From: Planctomycetota bacterium
GTDB taxonomy: Bacteria > Planctomycetota > Planctomycetia > Pirellulales > Pirellulaceae
Reading direction: 5' to 3'
Assembly: GCA_016872725.1 (NCBI GenBank)
Contig: VGZC01000005.1
Location: 62,001 to 126,000 of the forward strand
DNA length: 64,000 bases
The position numbers and the translations under genes were made by a program. The stretch's first letter is position 1; each line of letters starts with the position of its first letter. Shown in pieces: positions 15,181 to 24,818 of this stretch. The notes below the pieces were generated by a model. It made no database searches. It saw only the letters and a list, made by a program, of their open reading frames with translations, and had not been told where the DNA came from.

Positions 15181-16116
15181 ATGCCAGGTCCCGCCGCCGC
15201 GGAGCAGACCGCTGCTCGAACGGCCTCGCCTCCCGTCGCGGACATCGTGATTGAGACGCGGAGTTTGAGCAAGGTTTATCGCGATTTCTGGGGTCGCCAG
15301 AAGGTCCGGGCGCTCAAGGCCCTCGATCTGCACGTCAAGCGCGGCGAGATCTTCGGCCTGCTAGGGCCGAACGGATCGGGGAAATCGACGACGATCAAGC
15401 TGCTGCTCGGCTTGCTCTTTCCCACGAGCGGTCAGGCGCTTGTCTTCGACCGGGACGCGACCGACGTCGAGAACAAGGACAAGATCGGCTATCTGCCCGA
15501 GGAGTCGTATCTCTACAAGTTCCTCAACGCCGAGGAAACGCTCGACTTCTACGGGAGGCTTTTCAATATGCCGGCCGATCGCCGGAAGGCCCGCATCCAG
15601 GAATTGATCGACATGGTCGACTTGAACTGGGCGAAGCGCCGCCAATTGAAGGAGTATTCGAAAGGGATGACGCGTCGCATCGGGTTGGCTCAAGCGCTGA
15701 TCAACGATCCCGAGTTGATCATGCTGGACGAACCGACGACGGGCCTGGACCCGATCGGCACGCGTCAGATGAAGGACCTGATCTTGGACTTGAAGGCGAG
15801 GGGCAAGACGGTCCTCATGTGCAGCCACCTCTTGGCGGACGTGCAGGACGTCTGCGACCGCATCGCCATCTTGCATCAGGGCGAGCTCAAGGAACTCGGG
15901 CGCGTCGACATGCTGCTTTCGGTCCAGGACGTGACGCAAGTCCGCGCGAAGGGCCTGTCGAAGGAGGCGGAGGCGGAGATCCGCGCGGTGATCGAGCGGC
16001 ACGGCGGCGAGTTGCTCGCGATGGAGAATCCGCGAACGACGCTCGAGGAACTCTTCCTGAACATCGTGCAGGACGCGGGCGCGCGGCCTGGACGCCGCGC
16101 GGCGCGGGATGCTTGA
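15181..16116 (+). CDS. ABC transporter ATP-binding protein (ABC-2 type exporter)
   Basis: A 311-residue ATPase energising the permease encoded next. Walker [10 protein letters not shown] is at residues 62-70, the signature YSKGM near 158 and Walker [12 protein letters not shown] near 180, followed by the switch histidine in CSHLLADV. The layout resembles the CcmA/NosF-like ATPases of exporters. The start at 15181 is preceded by CGGAG with eight bases between; a longer upstream frame lacks support. The substrate cannot be told from sequence. The three genes 15181-19694 are consecutive and the last two overlap, so they probably form one complex. Confidence 0.92.
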   Translation: MPGPAAAEQTAARTASPPVADIVIETRSLSKVYRDFWGRQKVRALKALDLHVKRGEIFGLLGPNGSGKSTTIKLLLGLLFPTSGQALVFDRDATDVENKDKIGYLPEESYLYKFLNAEETLDFYGRLFNMPADRRKARIQELIDMVDLNWAKRRQLKEYSKGMTRRIGLAQALINDPELIMLDEPTTGLDPIGTRQMKDLILDLKARGKTVLMCSHLLADVQDVCDRIAILHQGELKELGRVDMLLSVQDVTQVRAKGLSKEAEAEIRAVIERHGGELLAMENPRTTLEELFLNIVQDAGARPGRRAARDA

Positions 16117-16149
16117 ACGGGCATCGCGGTACGAATGATCGGATAGGCC

Positions 16150-18060
16150 ATGGTTGTCGAAAAAGAAGTCTTGCCGTATTTGCAGTGGCTCCTGTTCAGC
16201 AACCAGGGTTACGGAGCCTTGTTCGCGTTCCTGTTGCTCGTATCGGCGGCCTCGCTCGTCGGCATCCTCGTGTGCTACGCGGTCACGTCGGCGCGGATCG
16301 GACTGTGGGAAGCGTTCTACGCGGTGGCGCAGACGATCGCGAACGCGTTCCCCGACTTCCGCCGTACGTCGTTCGGACGCGTCGCCGCCCTTTCCCGTTT
16401 GGCCATTCAGGAATCGATCCGACGCAAGGTGCTCGTCGCCTTCGCCATCTTCGCGGTCATCTTGCTCTACGCCGGCTGGTTCCTCGATGTGCGCACCGAC
16501 CATCCCGCGCGGCTCTATTTGAGTTTCGCGCTGACGGCGACGAACTACCTGATTCTGGTGATGGCCCTGTTTCTGAGTACGTTCAGCCTTCCGAACGACA
16601 TCAAGAACCGGACGATGTACACGGTCGCGACGAAGCCCGTGCGGGCGACCGAGATCGTCCTCGGGCGCATCGTGGGCTTTTCGATCGTGGGGACCGCGAT
16701 GCTCGCCCTGATGGGCATCGTCAGCTACGGATTCGTGGTCCGCAATCTCAGCCACAACCACACGCTCGACGCCGACCCCGCCGAGATCGAGGCGTCGCTC
16801 GCCAAGGACGGCGTCTGGGAAGGCGAAACGTCGCCCGACGCCAAAGGCCTCCACCGACACCCGATCCGGATCGACCGCCGCCGGCTCGATGAGGGCGGCG
16901 ACATCACGACCGAACTCGAACGGGGCCATTGGCACGTCGTTCGCCGGACGGGTGAGGGGGCCGCGGCGCGATACGCGATCGGACCTCCCGAGGGACAGCT
17001 CCAGGCGCGCGTCCCCGTCTATGGGAAACTCAGCTTCCTATCGCGGACGGGCACGGCGGGCGACGGCGTGAATGTCGGCAGCGAGTGGGGATATCGCAAG
17101 TACATCGAGGGCGGCACGCTCGCGTCGGCCGTTTGGACGTTCGAGAACATCACGCCCGAACGATTCCCCGACGGATTGCCGCTCGAATTGAACCTCAGCA
17201 TCTTCCGCACGCACAAGGGCAACATCGAGAAGACCGTTCTCGGGACGCTCTTCGTGAAGAGTCCGAACCGCGGCGCCAAGATCCGGAGCAGCACGCCCCG
17301 CAATTTCCACGCGCAGGAGTTCGTCGTCGACCGCCAACGGATCCCGAGGAAACTCCAGGCGATCGACGGCGAGACCTCGACGATCAAGGACATCGACCTG
17401 TTCGATCTCGTCGAGGACGGGAAGCTCGAAGTCTGGCTTCAATGCGCCGAACGGGGCCAGTACTTCGGCGTCGCGCAGGCCGACCTCTATGTCCGCTCGG
17501 CCAACCGGCCCTTCTGGCTCAATTTCATCAAGGGGTACGCGGGCATCTGGCTCCAGATGGTCCTGATCGTCGGGTTCGGCGTGACGGCGAGCACGTTCCT
17601 GAGCGGTCCGATCGCCATGCTCGGAACCTTGGGAGCCGTCGTGCTCGGTCTTTCGGCGACGTTTGTGTTCGGCGTGTTCGGCGGCGCGATCCAGGCGAAC
17701 CCGATCCTGGGTCCGATCGTCGGCACGATCATCAGTGAGGAGAAGGCGATGCCGGGCGGCGGGCCGATCGAGTCGCTCGTGCGGCTCGTGACGCAGAAGA
17801 ACATCATGATCGAGCTGGATTTTCCGTGGCTGGCCGAGTTGATCATCAAATCGCTCGACGCCGCCATGCTCGGTTCCATGCTCGCCGTGACCCGCATGCT
17901 GCCCGACTTCGCGTTCTTTGACACGACGAAATACCTCGCCTACGGATTCGATATCGACAACGCGCTGCTGGCCCAGCAGGCCACGATCGTCGCGGGGTAT
18001 ATGCTCGTCCTGACGATCGTCGGCTATTTCTTCCTGAAGACGAGGGAGCTTGCGGCATGA
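16150..18060 (+). CDS. ABC-2 type permease with a large soluble domain
   Basis: A 636-residue membrane protein. Hydrophobic segments near the N-terminus (FAFLLLVSAASLVGILVCY), around residues 95-190, and in the C-terminal third (from about 465) flank a hydrophilic part of roughly 270 residues rich in beta-type sequence. ESIRRKVLVAF and the following helices resemble ABC-2 permeases of the NosY type. The large extracytoplasmic domain is unusual compared with the usual 250-400-residue permeases. The stop codon overlaps the next start as ATGA, implying coupled translation with the 545-residue partner. Confidence 0.85.
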   Translation: MVVEKEVLPYLQWLLFSNQGYGALFAFLLLVSAASLVGILVCYAVTSARIGLWEAFYAVAQTIANAFPDFRRTSFGRVAALSRLAIQESIRRKVLVAFAIFAVILLYAGWFLDVRTDHPARLYLSFALTATNYLILVMALFLSTFSLPNDIKNRTMYTVATKPVRATEIVLGRIVGFSIVGTAMLALMGIVSYGFVVRNLSHNHTLDADPAEIEASLAKDGVWEGETSPDAKGLHRHPIRIDRRRLDEGGDITTELERGHWHVVRRTGEGAAARYAIGPPEGQLQARVPVYGKLSFLSRTGTAGDGVNVGSEWGYRKYIEGGTLASAVWTFENITPERFPDGLPLELNLSIFRTHKGNIEKTVLGTLFVKSPNRGAKIRSSTPRNFHAQEFVVDRQRIPRKLQAIDGETSTIKDIDLFDLVEDGKLEVWLQCAERGQYFGVAQADLYVRSANRPFWLNFIKGYAGIWLQMVLIVGFGVTASTFLSGPIAMLGTLGAVVLGLSATFVFGVFGGAIQANPILGPIVGTIISEEKAMPGGGPIESLVRLVTQKNIMIELDFPWLAELIIKSLDAAMLGSMLAVTRMLPDFAFFDTTKYLAYGFDIDNALLAQQATIVAGYMLVLTIVGYFFLKTRELAA

Positions 18061-19694
18061 ACTGGAACGCTCCATTCGCTCGGAAGATCGTCTACGGCGT
18101 GCTCATCGTCGTGCTGCTCATCCCCCTGTTCCGGCTCGGCCAACCGGCGTCGTACGACGCGAACGGCGAGTTCAAGAGCGCGGGCATGCTCGCCAACATG
18201 CGCATCGAATACGATCTGGCCCAGGCGAATCTCGGCGAAATCGACCCGGCGAGCGAGTCGATGAAGCTGGCGACGCTCGGACTCCGCGGCGTCGCCGCCA
18301 GCATCCTCTGGCAGAAGTCCAACGAATACAAGAAGAAAGAGGATTGGGACAACCTCTCCGCCACGCTCAACCAGATCACCAAACTGCAACCGAACTTCAT
18401 CGGCGTCTGGGAGTTCCAAGGCCATAACCTCGCGTACAACGTTTCGGTCGAATTCGACAACTACCGGCATCGGTACCACTGGGTGAAGAAGGGGATCGAG
18501 TTCCTGATCAAGGGGACGGAATACAACAGCAAGGAGGCCCGCCTCTTCCACAACGTCGGTTGGTTCTTCGGACAGAAGATCGGCCGCGCCGACGAACACG
18601 AACAGTTCCGCCGGCTGTTCCGGGAGGACGCCGACTTCCACGCGTCGCTTTCGCCCTATGTGGACATGGAAAGCAGCGAGGCGCGGTCCCGCCACGATCA
18701 GTTGCCCGATAATTGGCTCGTCAGCCGCCTCTGGTACATCCGGGCCGCCGACATCGTCGATTCGGGACTCAAGCCGCTGCGCGGCAAGAGCCCGCTTGTC
18801 TTCCATTCCGACCGCCCCAAGGCGTACATGAATCACGCCGAGGCGATCGAGACCGAAGGGCACTTCGGCGAAGTGGCCCGCGCGGCGTGGGCCGATGGAC
18901 TCCGCGAGTGGACCGCGTTCGGCAGTCGCGAAATCCCATCCACCTGGGGCGTGCTCATCCGCTTGAACGAATACGCCGCGACGTCCGAGGAAATCCAAAA
19001 CCTCACGCGCGAACTCGACACGCTCGCCCCGACCGCTCGAGCCGACATCGCGAAGGAGAGACGGGAGGCGTTGACCGCCGAGGAAGCCGAGTTGATCCAG
19101 ACGCCCGAGGCCGTGAGGAACGAGCGGTTCACCGAGAAACAGTGGATGGCCTACCAGGCGATCATGAGCCGCCTGTTCGTTTCGGATGACGATGTTGTGA
19201 CGCGCGTTCCGACCGAGCACCGTTCATCGGCCGAACGGATCGCGCGCAAACTGAGCTCGGCTCGGCTGATGATCGAACGGATCGATCGGTACCGCAATCA
19301 AGTGGCGTTCGCGTATTGGAAGACGCGATGCGAGGTCGAGCAGACCGAACGGGCCGCGAAAGCCCGCGAGCACCTCTACCAGGCCGATCGGGATCTCGAA
19401 AACGCCAAGCTGGAAGAGGCGAAGAAGAACTTCGAACTCGCCTGGGACCTCTGGGCCGCATTGTTCGCCGAGAATCCCGAGCTCAAGGATGACCTCGCGC
19501 AATCCGATCTGCGCCGACCGTTCGAGTTCTACCGCATAACGCTCAGCCAACTCGGCGAGGACTTGCCGAAGGATTTCAAGCTCCCCTGGCTTGTCGAAAA
19601 ATTCTCGGTTCCCGAGGTCATGTCGCAGGACTACGCGCCGATCGAGCCCCAGGTGATCCGCGAGGATCCGGCGAAGGGCGTGAATCCGAAGTAG
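18057..19694 (+). CDS. Membrane-anchored protein co-encoded with the ABC transporter
   Basis: A 545-residue protein with one N-terminal membrane segment (KIVYGVLIVVLLIPLF, residues 10-25) followed by a long charged, mostly helical domain. A stretch near residues 75-130 (AASILWQKSNEYKKKEDWDNLSATLNQIT) reads like a TPR. No enzyme motif was recognised. The start ATG overlaps the permease stop (ATGA). Homologues with this ABC operon are common in planctomycetes to my memory, but I know no assigned function. An accessory or periplasmic adaptor of the exporter is the simplest inference. Confidence 0.75.
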   Translation: MNWNAPFARKIVYGVLIVVLLIPLFRLGQPASYDANGEFKSAGMLANMRIEYDLAQANLGEIDPASESMKLATLGLRGVAASILWQKSNEYKKKEDWDNLSATLNQITKLQPNFIGVWEFQGHNLAYNVSVEFDNYRHRYHWVKKGIEFLIKGTEYNSKEARLFHNVGWFFGQKIGRADEHEQFRRLFREDADFHASLSPYVDMESSEARSRHDQLPDNWLVSRLWYIRAADIVDSGLKPLRGKSPLVFHSDRPKAYMNHAEAIETEGHFGEVARAAWADGLREWTAFGSREIPSTWGVLIRLNEYAATSEEIQNLTRELDTLAPTARADIAKERREALTAEEAELIQTPEAVRNERFTEKQWMAYQAIMSRLFVSDDDVVTRVPTEHRSSAERIARKLSSARLMIERIDRYRNQVAFAYWKTRCEVEQTERAAKAREHLYQADRDLENAKLEEAKKNFELAWDLWAALFAENPELKDDLAQSDLRRPFEFYRITLSQLGEDLPKDFKLPWLVEKFSVPEVMSQDYAPIEPQVIREDPAKGVNPK

Positions 19695-19751
19695 GTCCGA
19701 GCGCATCGCCCCGGGCGCATCGCCCGGGCGCGGGTCCGCCTCGCATGGTGA

Positions 19752-20984
19752 TCAGCGCGTGTCGGCCGAACCGTGGTCCGGAGCGGGTACGGAACGGAGG
19801 ATGAGCCGCGTGAGTTCCGGCCGGCACCCGAATCGCACCGGGTGCAGCGCGCTGATCCCACGGCTCACGTGCAAGGCGGTCGGCCGTTCATAAAAGACGC
19901 CGCACGCGTACCGGGTTCCGTTGCGGCTGGGCGTCAATACCGCGCCAACTCCCGGCAGACGGACCTGACCGCCGTGCGTATGGCCGGCGAGGGCGAGCTG
20001 GAATCCGAGCCGGCGGGCCCAGGGGAGCTGATCGGGCGAGTGGATCAGGGCGACGCGCAGCGCGGCGGGACCGGGCGGCAGCGGCTCGGACGGAGGCGGC
20101 CCGATCCAAGGCATCTCGTTGCCGGCGATCAAGACGGTCCGCCCCCGCCAGGCCGCGTGCGCCGCAATTCCCCCGATGGAAGTCCATCCGCGGGCCCGTA
20201 GCCGCCTCCGCACGATTTCGACATGTCCCACGCGCTTGTCGTGGTTGCCGAGCACGAAATAGACGCCGTTTTCAGCCTGAAGTCCTCCGAGCAGATCGAG
20301 CCAATCGATGTGGCGGGCGACGTCGATGATGTCGCCCGTCACGGCGATCGACTCGGCGTTCAGCGCGAGGGTCTCGTGCACGACGCGCCGATAGAAGTCA
20401 CGGTCCATCCGACCCGTGATATGAAGGTCGGAAAGGTGCGCGATCGTGAACCCGTCGAGTTCCGCGGACATGCCGGGAATCCGCAGGTGCTTCTCGTTGA
20501 TCTCCAGTTCACAGATTTCATTCATCGGCAACGCGGCCAACACGCGTGTCATCGCGCCCAATACGGGCCGCGACCCGTCATCGCGGCGGATCGCTCGAAC
20601 GCGCCTCGATGTCGGCACGCGCACTTCGGTCGACCACCACCGGCGCGTGGCGACACGCGCGGCCGCGCCGAGCATCACGAGGGCGCACGCATACGCATAG
20701 GCGGAGAAGGCGATCGACCGAACGTGCGACGCCGACCGATCGCCGAACGCGGACTCGAACCACCCCAGTCCCACAATCGCGGGGCCCGCGGCGGCGATGA
20801 GAAGGAACCCTTTTTCGGCGGACCGCGTGACGAACGACGGGAAATCGCGGGCCGACACTTGATTGACGAGAAACGTCCAGAGCACGACGTGGCCGACGAG
20901 CGCGCAGCATCCAGTCACCGCGAAACCAGCGACGTTCCAAGGTCCACCGGCGGCGGCGATCCACGATTCCATCCCCATCCCCAT
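19752..20984 (-). CDS. Membrane-bound calcineurin-like metallophosphoesterase
   Basis: A 410-residue protein with about four hydrophobic N-terminal segments (residues 15-125) and a C-terminal phosphoesterase domain. Metal-binding motifs occur in the normal order: SDLHITG, TGDIID, LGNHD and GHTHGGQ. The layout resembles YkuE/YaeI-type enzymes, some of which act on lipid A precursors such as UDP-diacylglucosamine; which substrate is used here is not clear. It lies 60 bases after the PAS-GAF-receiver gene on the same strand and is probably co-transcribed. Confidence 0.88.
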   Translation of the reverse strand: MGMGMESWIAAAGGPWNVAGFAVTGCCALVGHVVLWTFLVNQVSARDFPSFVTRSAEKGFLLIAAAGPAIVGLGWFESAFGDRSASHVRSIAFSAYAYACALVMLGAAARVATRRWWSTEVRVPTSRRVRAIRRDDGSRPVLGAMTRVLAALPMNEICELEINEKHLRIPGMSAELDGFTIAHLSDLHITGRMDRDFYRRVVHETLALNAESIAVTGDIIDVARHIDWLDLLGGLQAENGVYFVLGNHDKRVGHVEIVRRRLRARGWTSIGGIAAHAAWRGRTVLIAGNEMPWIGPPPSEPLPPGPAALRVALIHSPDQLPWARRLGFQLALAGHTHGGQVRLPGVGAVLTPSRNGTRYACGVFYERPTALHVSRGISALHPVRFGCRPELTRLILRSVPAPDHGSADTR

Positions 20985-21044
20985 CGCCCACCGAAACGGC
21001 CACCGTCGAAGGGTTCCTCTTCCGCCCTCGGCGCGGCTGCCGCG

Positions 21045-22772
21045 TCAGGCCGGCGCCACGCGCTTCGCGTGTTCCATCACCATCTCCACGGTCTCGAGCA
21101 GTTGTTCGAGACGGAACGGCTTATAGAGGACGGCCTTGGGAAGGAGGCCGGCGAGCCTCGCCTTGACGATGGAGTGGCCCGGATCCCAGCCGAAACCGGT
21201 CATCAGGATGAGAGGCACGGGGTCGAGCGTCGCTTTGAGCTTCGTGAGCAGCTCGTGGCCCGACGTGTCGGGAAGCCGGATGTCGCTGATGATCGCGTCA
21301 TACGTCTCGCCCGGCCCGCAACTGCGCACCATGAAGATCGCTTCACCTCCCGTATGCGCCGTTTCCACGATGCAGCCGTACCGTTCGAGCAGCGCATGCG
21401 CGTCATTGCGCACCGATTCGTCGGCGTCCACGACCAGAACGCGGCTCCCACGCAGCGTGGGACGCAGCGACGGCGTGACGCCGGGAGGAACCGCCTTGGT
21501 CGGCGTCATCTTCTGGCCGACTTTGTGGATCACCTGCTTGATGTCCCGCGCGTTGCGCAGGATCCGCTGCAACCGCTCGACCACCTCGGGCTCGTGGCCG
21601 ATGTAACGCTCCATGACGTTGACGACGTCGTTGAGGATTTCGTCCATCGGCCTGGCGACCGCGCTGTGGATCGCCTCGACGCTGCGCAGCGCGGCGTTCG
21701 CCTGCTGGGCGACGAGCAATTCCAGCGTATTGAGGGCGACCGCGATGTCCCTCGAAAACATCTCCAGGAACTGCAGGTCACTCTCCGTGAACGCCCGTGT
21801 CTCGGGACTCTCCACGTTGAACGTTCCGATCACCTGGTCGTGCAGCATGAGGGGAACGGTCAGCGAACTGCGGGCTCCCTTGAAGCCTTCGATGAACAAC
21901 GGATCCTCGCGCGTGTCCTCGCACAGGTAGCTCTTGCCCGTCGCCGCCACGAAACCGGTCACTCCGTTTCCCTGCGACCGGGCGAACAGACGCCGATCCC
22001 GCGATTCGGGGTCCAAACCGACGGCGAGAAGAGGCACCAAGGCTCCCGATTCGGGATCGAGCAGGCGGATCTCCACGACATCGAAATGGAGCAGGTCCTG
22101 CGTGTAGTGCAGGATGTTCGATTTGAGAATCTCAACCCGTTCCTCCACCCCCATGTGGAAGATCTCTTCAGGTTTCAAATCGGCCAGTTCCATCCCCGCC
22201 TTGTGGATGGCGGCGAGCTTCTGCTGCTGCACGACTTCGGCCGTGATGTCGCGAATACTCACGATCAGGAATCGCGGCGTTCCGGACGGTTCCAGAACGG
22301 GCGCCGCATGAACCTGGAAGTAACGGTTGTCGCCGGCCCGCAATGTCGAGACGCTCGGCGTTCCCGTCGCCATCGCCGTGTGGAACGGACAAAAATCGGG
22401 GCCGAGAATCTCGGGACTGCCAAGCGACGCGTAGAAGCCGAGTCCCCGCACGTCCGACCGCCCCGCCCATTCGGCGAACCGCCGGTTCGTCCAGCGGATC
22501 AGATTCTCGGAATCCAACAAGACGACACCGTCGGGGAGGTCGTCGAGAACCTGTTCATTCTGAATGAGTTGGCCGATCTTGGCGGCGTCGCGCAAGTGCG
22601 TCGAGCCGACCATGACGGCCGAATACCCGTCCTGGGCCAGGGCCCGCATCACTTCGGCGACACTCGCGACCCGATGGAATTCGACCGCGTCGGAATCCCA
22701 TGCCATCCAAGAAAGACTGGGAGCCTCGCACGTTGGCTCGCACAGACAGAGGATTCTGGGTTTGCCGGACAA
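21045..22772 (-). CDS. PAS-GAF-receiver signalling protein without a kinase ATPase domain
   Basis: A 575-residue cytoplasmic protein. A PAS domain (LDDLPDGVVLLDSENLIRW near residue 85) is followed by a GAF domain (about 200-360), a helical segment whose HSAVARPMDEIL looks like a degenerate histidine-kinase H-box, and a C-terminal receiver domain with VVDADES, the acceptor Asp in ISDIRLP, MTGFG and the Lys in YKPFR. No HATPase domain is present, so it cannot autophosphorylate. TTG 22772 is chosen as start: GGAG lies eight bases upstream and a near-perfect promoter lies just beyond; the longer frame would begin upstream of that promoter. Confidence 0.85.
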   Translation of the reverse strand: MSGKPRILCLCEPTCEAPSLSWMAWDSDAVEFHRVASVAEVMRALAQDGYSAVMVGSTHLRDAAKIGQLIQNEQVLDDLPDGVVLLDSENLIRWTNRRFAEWAGRSDVRGLGFYASLGSPEILGPDFCPFHTAMATGTPSVSTLRAGDNRYFQVHAAPVLEPSGTPRFLIVSIRDITAEVVQQQKLAAIHKAGMELADLKPEEIFHMGVEERVEILKSNILHYTQDLLHFDVVEIRLLDPESGALVPLLAVGLDPESRDRRLFARSQGNGVTGFVAATGKSYLCEDTREDPLFIEGFKGARSSLTVPLMLHDQVIGTFNVESPETRAFTESDLQFLEMFSRDIAVALNTLELLVAQQANAALRSVEAIHSAVARPMDEILNDVVNVMERYIGHEPEVVERLQRILRNARDIKQVIHKVGQKMTPTKAVPPGVTPSLRPTLRGSRVLVVDADESVRNDAHALLERYGCIVETAHTGGEAIFMVRSCGPGETYDAIISDIRLPDTSGHELLTKLKATLDPVPLILMTGFGWDPGHSIVKARLAGLLPKAVLYKPFRLEQLLETVEMVMEHAKRVAPA

Positions 22773-22808
22773 GCCCCAAACTCCGCGTGAACGGAACGCC
22801 CCGCCGTG

Positions 22809-22837
22809 ATTATAGGACGCCGTCCGGAATCCAACAA
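22809..22837 (-). promoter_or_regulatory. Sigma70-type promoter of the PAS-GAF-receiver gene
   Basis: On the minus strand, TTGTTG (22837-22832) and a consensus TATAAT (22814-22809) are 17 bases apart. The start site would fall near 22802, about 30 bases before the TTG codon. This placement decides the gene start. Confidence 0.7.
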
Positions 22838-23033
22838 CCGGACGCGTCAACCTCCGCGTATCTGGCATCGGCTGCCGCATCGATCAATCTTCACACGCGA
22901 TGGGCAAGTCCCGGCGCGGCGCGAATCGCGTCGAAACGGGCCCGTCGAAACGGATTGGAGAGGGAGCCGCGAAACGGCCGATGGTACGACTAAGGACGGT
23001 TGGCCGCGCGGCCGCCGAAGGAGGTCGGGCACG

Positions 23034-23288
23034 ATGATGCGCGCGTTCTTTCTCGCCATAGGCATGGCGCTGGTCATTCTGGGATTGGAATGCCTCATCA
23101 TCGAACGCGCCGTGCTCCATCGCACGGCCGCGGCCGCCATCCCTTTGTCCAAGGACAAGGCCCCTTCGGCGGAGACCGCCAAGGAAGTCGTCGTGCAGCC
23201 TCCGGAATGGGTCCCCTGGACGTTCCTTTCCGCGGGCGCGGTCGTCATCCTCTATTCGTTCACCATCCCCCGCCGAGTGAACGGCTGA
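23034..23288 (+). CDS. Small two-helix membrane protein
   Basis: An 84-residue protein starting at ATG 23034, eight bases after a perfect AAGGAGG. Residues 3-22 (RAFFLAIGMALVILGLECLI) and about 60-76 (WTFLSAGAVVILYSF) are membrane segments joined by a hydrophilic loop. Very similar small proteins recur in planctomycetes as I remember, without known function. It stands alone, between two divergently placed transcription units. Confidence 0.75.
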   Translation: MMRAFFLAIGMALVILGLECLIIERAVLHRTAAAAIPLSKDKAPSAETAKEVVVQPPEWVPWTFLSAGAVVILYSFTIPRRVNG

Positions 23289-23362
23289 ACCCGGAGCGCC
23301 ATGCGGCGCCTCGTTCGTTCGCATCCGGCGCCGATGTGCGATCGAGGACAATCGCCTACGTA

Positions 23363-23390
23363 GGACGACGGTCCCCGTCGTCCCTCTTCG
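23363..23390 (+). terminator. Hairpin between the small membrane protein and asnS
   Basis: GGACGACGG and CCGTCGTCC form a perfect nine-base-pair stem with loop TCC, followed by CTCTTCG. It sits between two convergent genes and could end either transcript. The same kind of palindrome is often dispersed in planctomycete genomes, so it may instead be a repeat element. Confidence 0.5.
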
Positions 23391-23397
23391 CGGCACG

Positions 23398-24789
23398 CTA
23401 GAAATCGGCCGAGCCGGGCGTGCGAGGGAATGGGATGACGTCGCGGATGTTCGCCATGCCGGTGAGGAATTGGATCACCCGCTCGAATCCGAGCCCGAAT
23501 CCCGCGTGGGGTACGGTGCCGAACCGCCTCAGATCGAGATACCACCAATAATCGCGCGCATCGAGGTTCTGCTCGCGCATTCGCCCTTCGAGGACGTCGA
23601 GCCGTTCCTCGCGCTGGCTTCCGCCGATGATCTCGCCGACTTTGGGAACCAGCACATCCATGGCGCGGACCGTCCGGCCGTCGTCGTTGACCCGCATGTA
23701 GAACGGTTTGATCGATCGAGGATAGTCGTAAAGGACGACGGGCGTGCCGAACACCGTTTCCGTCAGATACCGTTCGTGTTCCGATTGCAGGTCGGCGCCC
23801 CACCGCACGGGGTATTCAAACTCGGCGCCGCATCGTTCCAGAATGCCGATCGCCTCGGTGTAGCTGACTCGCCGAAACGCGCTCGACGCGACACCTTCGA
23901 GCGTCGTGAGGAGCCCCGGTTCGATGAACTGCTCAAAGAACCGCATGTCCTCGGCGCATTGATCGAGCGTGTCGCGGACGAGTCGGCGCAGAAACCGCTC
24001 GGCGAGATCCATGTTGTCGTTCAGGTCGAAGAACGCCATCTCCGGCTCGATCATCCAGAATTCGGCCAAGTGCCTTGACGTATTCGAATTCTCGGCGCGG
24101 AACGTCGGCCCGAACGTATACACTTTGCCGAGCGATGTGGCGAAGATCTCGGCTTCCAGTTGGCCGCTGACGGTCAGGTAGGTCGGCCGTCCGAAGAAGT
24201 CGGCCGCGTGGTCGACTTTGCCGTCCCGTCGAGGCGGGTTGTCGAGCGGCAGGGTCGTGACGCGGAACATCGCGCCGGCTCCCTCGCAGTCGCTCGCCGT
24301 GATGATCGGCGTCTGGACATAGAGGAATCCCTCGTCCTGGAAGAAGCGGTGGATCGAGTTCGCGACGCAGTTGCGGACTCGCATCACGGCGCCGAACGTA
24401 TTGGTGCGGGGCCGGAGATGGGCCCATTCCCGGAGTTTTTCGAACGAATGCCGCTTCTTCTGGAGCGGATACTGTTCGGGATCGGCCATACCGAGCACGC
24501 GGATCGAGGCCGCCTTGAGTTCGGTCGTCTGGCCATGCCCCGACGACGCGAGCAATGCGCCTTCGACCGAAACGCCGCAACCCGACGACAGCCGAAGCAC
24601 GTCCGTTTCGTAATTGGGCAGCGACCCGTCCGCGACGACCTGGAGGTTGCCGAGGCACGATCCGTCGTTGAGTTCGAGGAAGCTGAACCCGCCTTTCGAG
24701 TCGCGGCGCGTGCGGACCCAGCCCTCGATGCGGGCGTTCCGTCCGATCGATTCGGGCCGTCGAGCGACCGCCACCGTGAGTTTCTCCAT
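23398..24789 (-). CDS. asnS: Asparaginyl-tRNA synthetase
   Basis: Charges tRNA-Asn with asparagine. The 463-residue protein has an OB-fold anticodon-binding domain ([24 protein letters not shown], residues 20-43), then the class II catalytic core with motif 2 ([16 protein letters not shown]) and motif 3 ([13 protein letters not shown]) near the C-terminus. AsnRS rather than AspRS is indicated by ENSNTSRHL and by the overall length. ATG 24789 has GAGGA eight bases upstream. It is the last gene of the rpsB-tsf-pyrH-frr-trxB-asnS series, 29 bases after trxB. Confidence 0.95.
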   Translation of the reverse strand: MEKLTVAVARRPESIGRNARIEGWVRTRRDSKGGFSFLELNDGSCLGNLQVVADGSLPNYETDVLRLSSGCGVSVEGALLASSGHGQTTELKAASIRVLGMADPEQYPLQKKRHSFEKLREWAHLRPRTNTFGAVMRVRNCVANSIHRFFQDEGFLYVQTPIITASDCEGAGAMFRVTTLPLDNPPRRDGKVDHAADFFGRPTYLTVSGQLEAEIFATSLGKVYTFGPTFRAENSNTSRHLAEFWMIEPEMAFFDLNDNMDLAERFLRRLVRDTLDQCAEDMRFFEQFIEPGLLTTLEGVASSAFRRVSYTEAIGILERCGAEFEYPVRWGADLQSEHERYLTETVFGTPVVLYDYPRSIKPFYMRVNDDGRTVRAMDVLVPKVGEIIGGSQREERLDVLEGRMREQNLDARDYWWYLDLRRFGTVPHAGFGLGFERVIQFLTGMANIRDVIPFPRTPGSADF

Positions 24790-24818
24790 GATCGGGTCCT
24801 CGATCGCCCTGTGCGGTT

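Noticed and set aside
20223-22790. An 855-codon plus-strand frame across the metallophosphoesterase and PAS-GAF-receiver genes
   Set aside because: It spans two well-supported minus-strand genes and has no domain signature.
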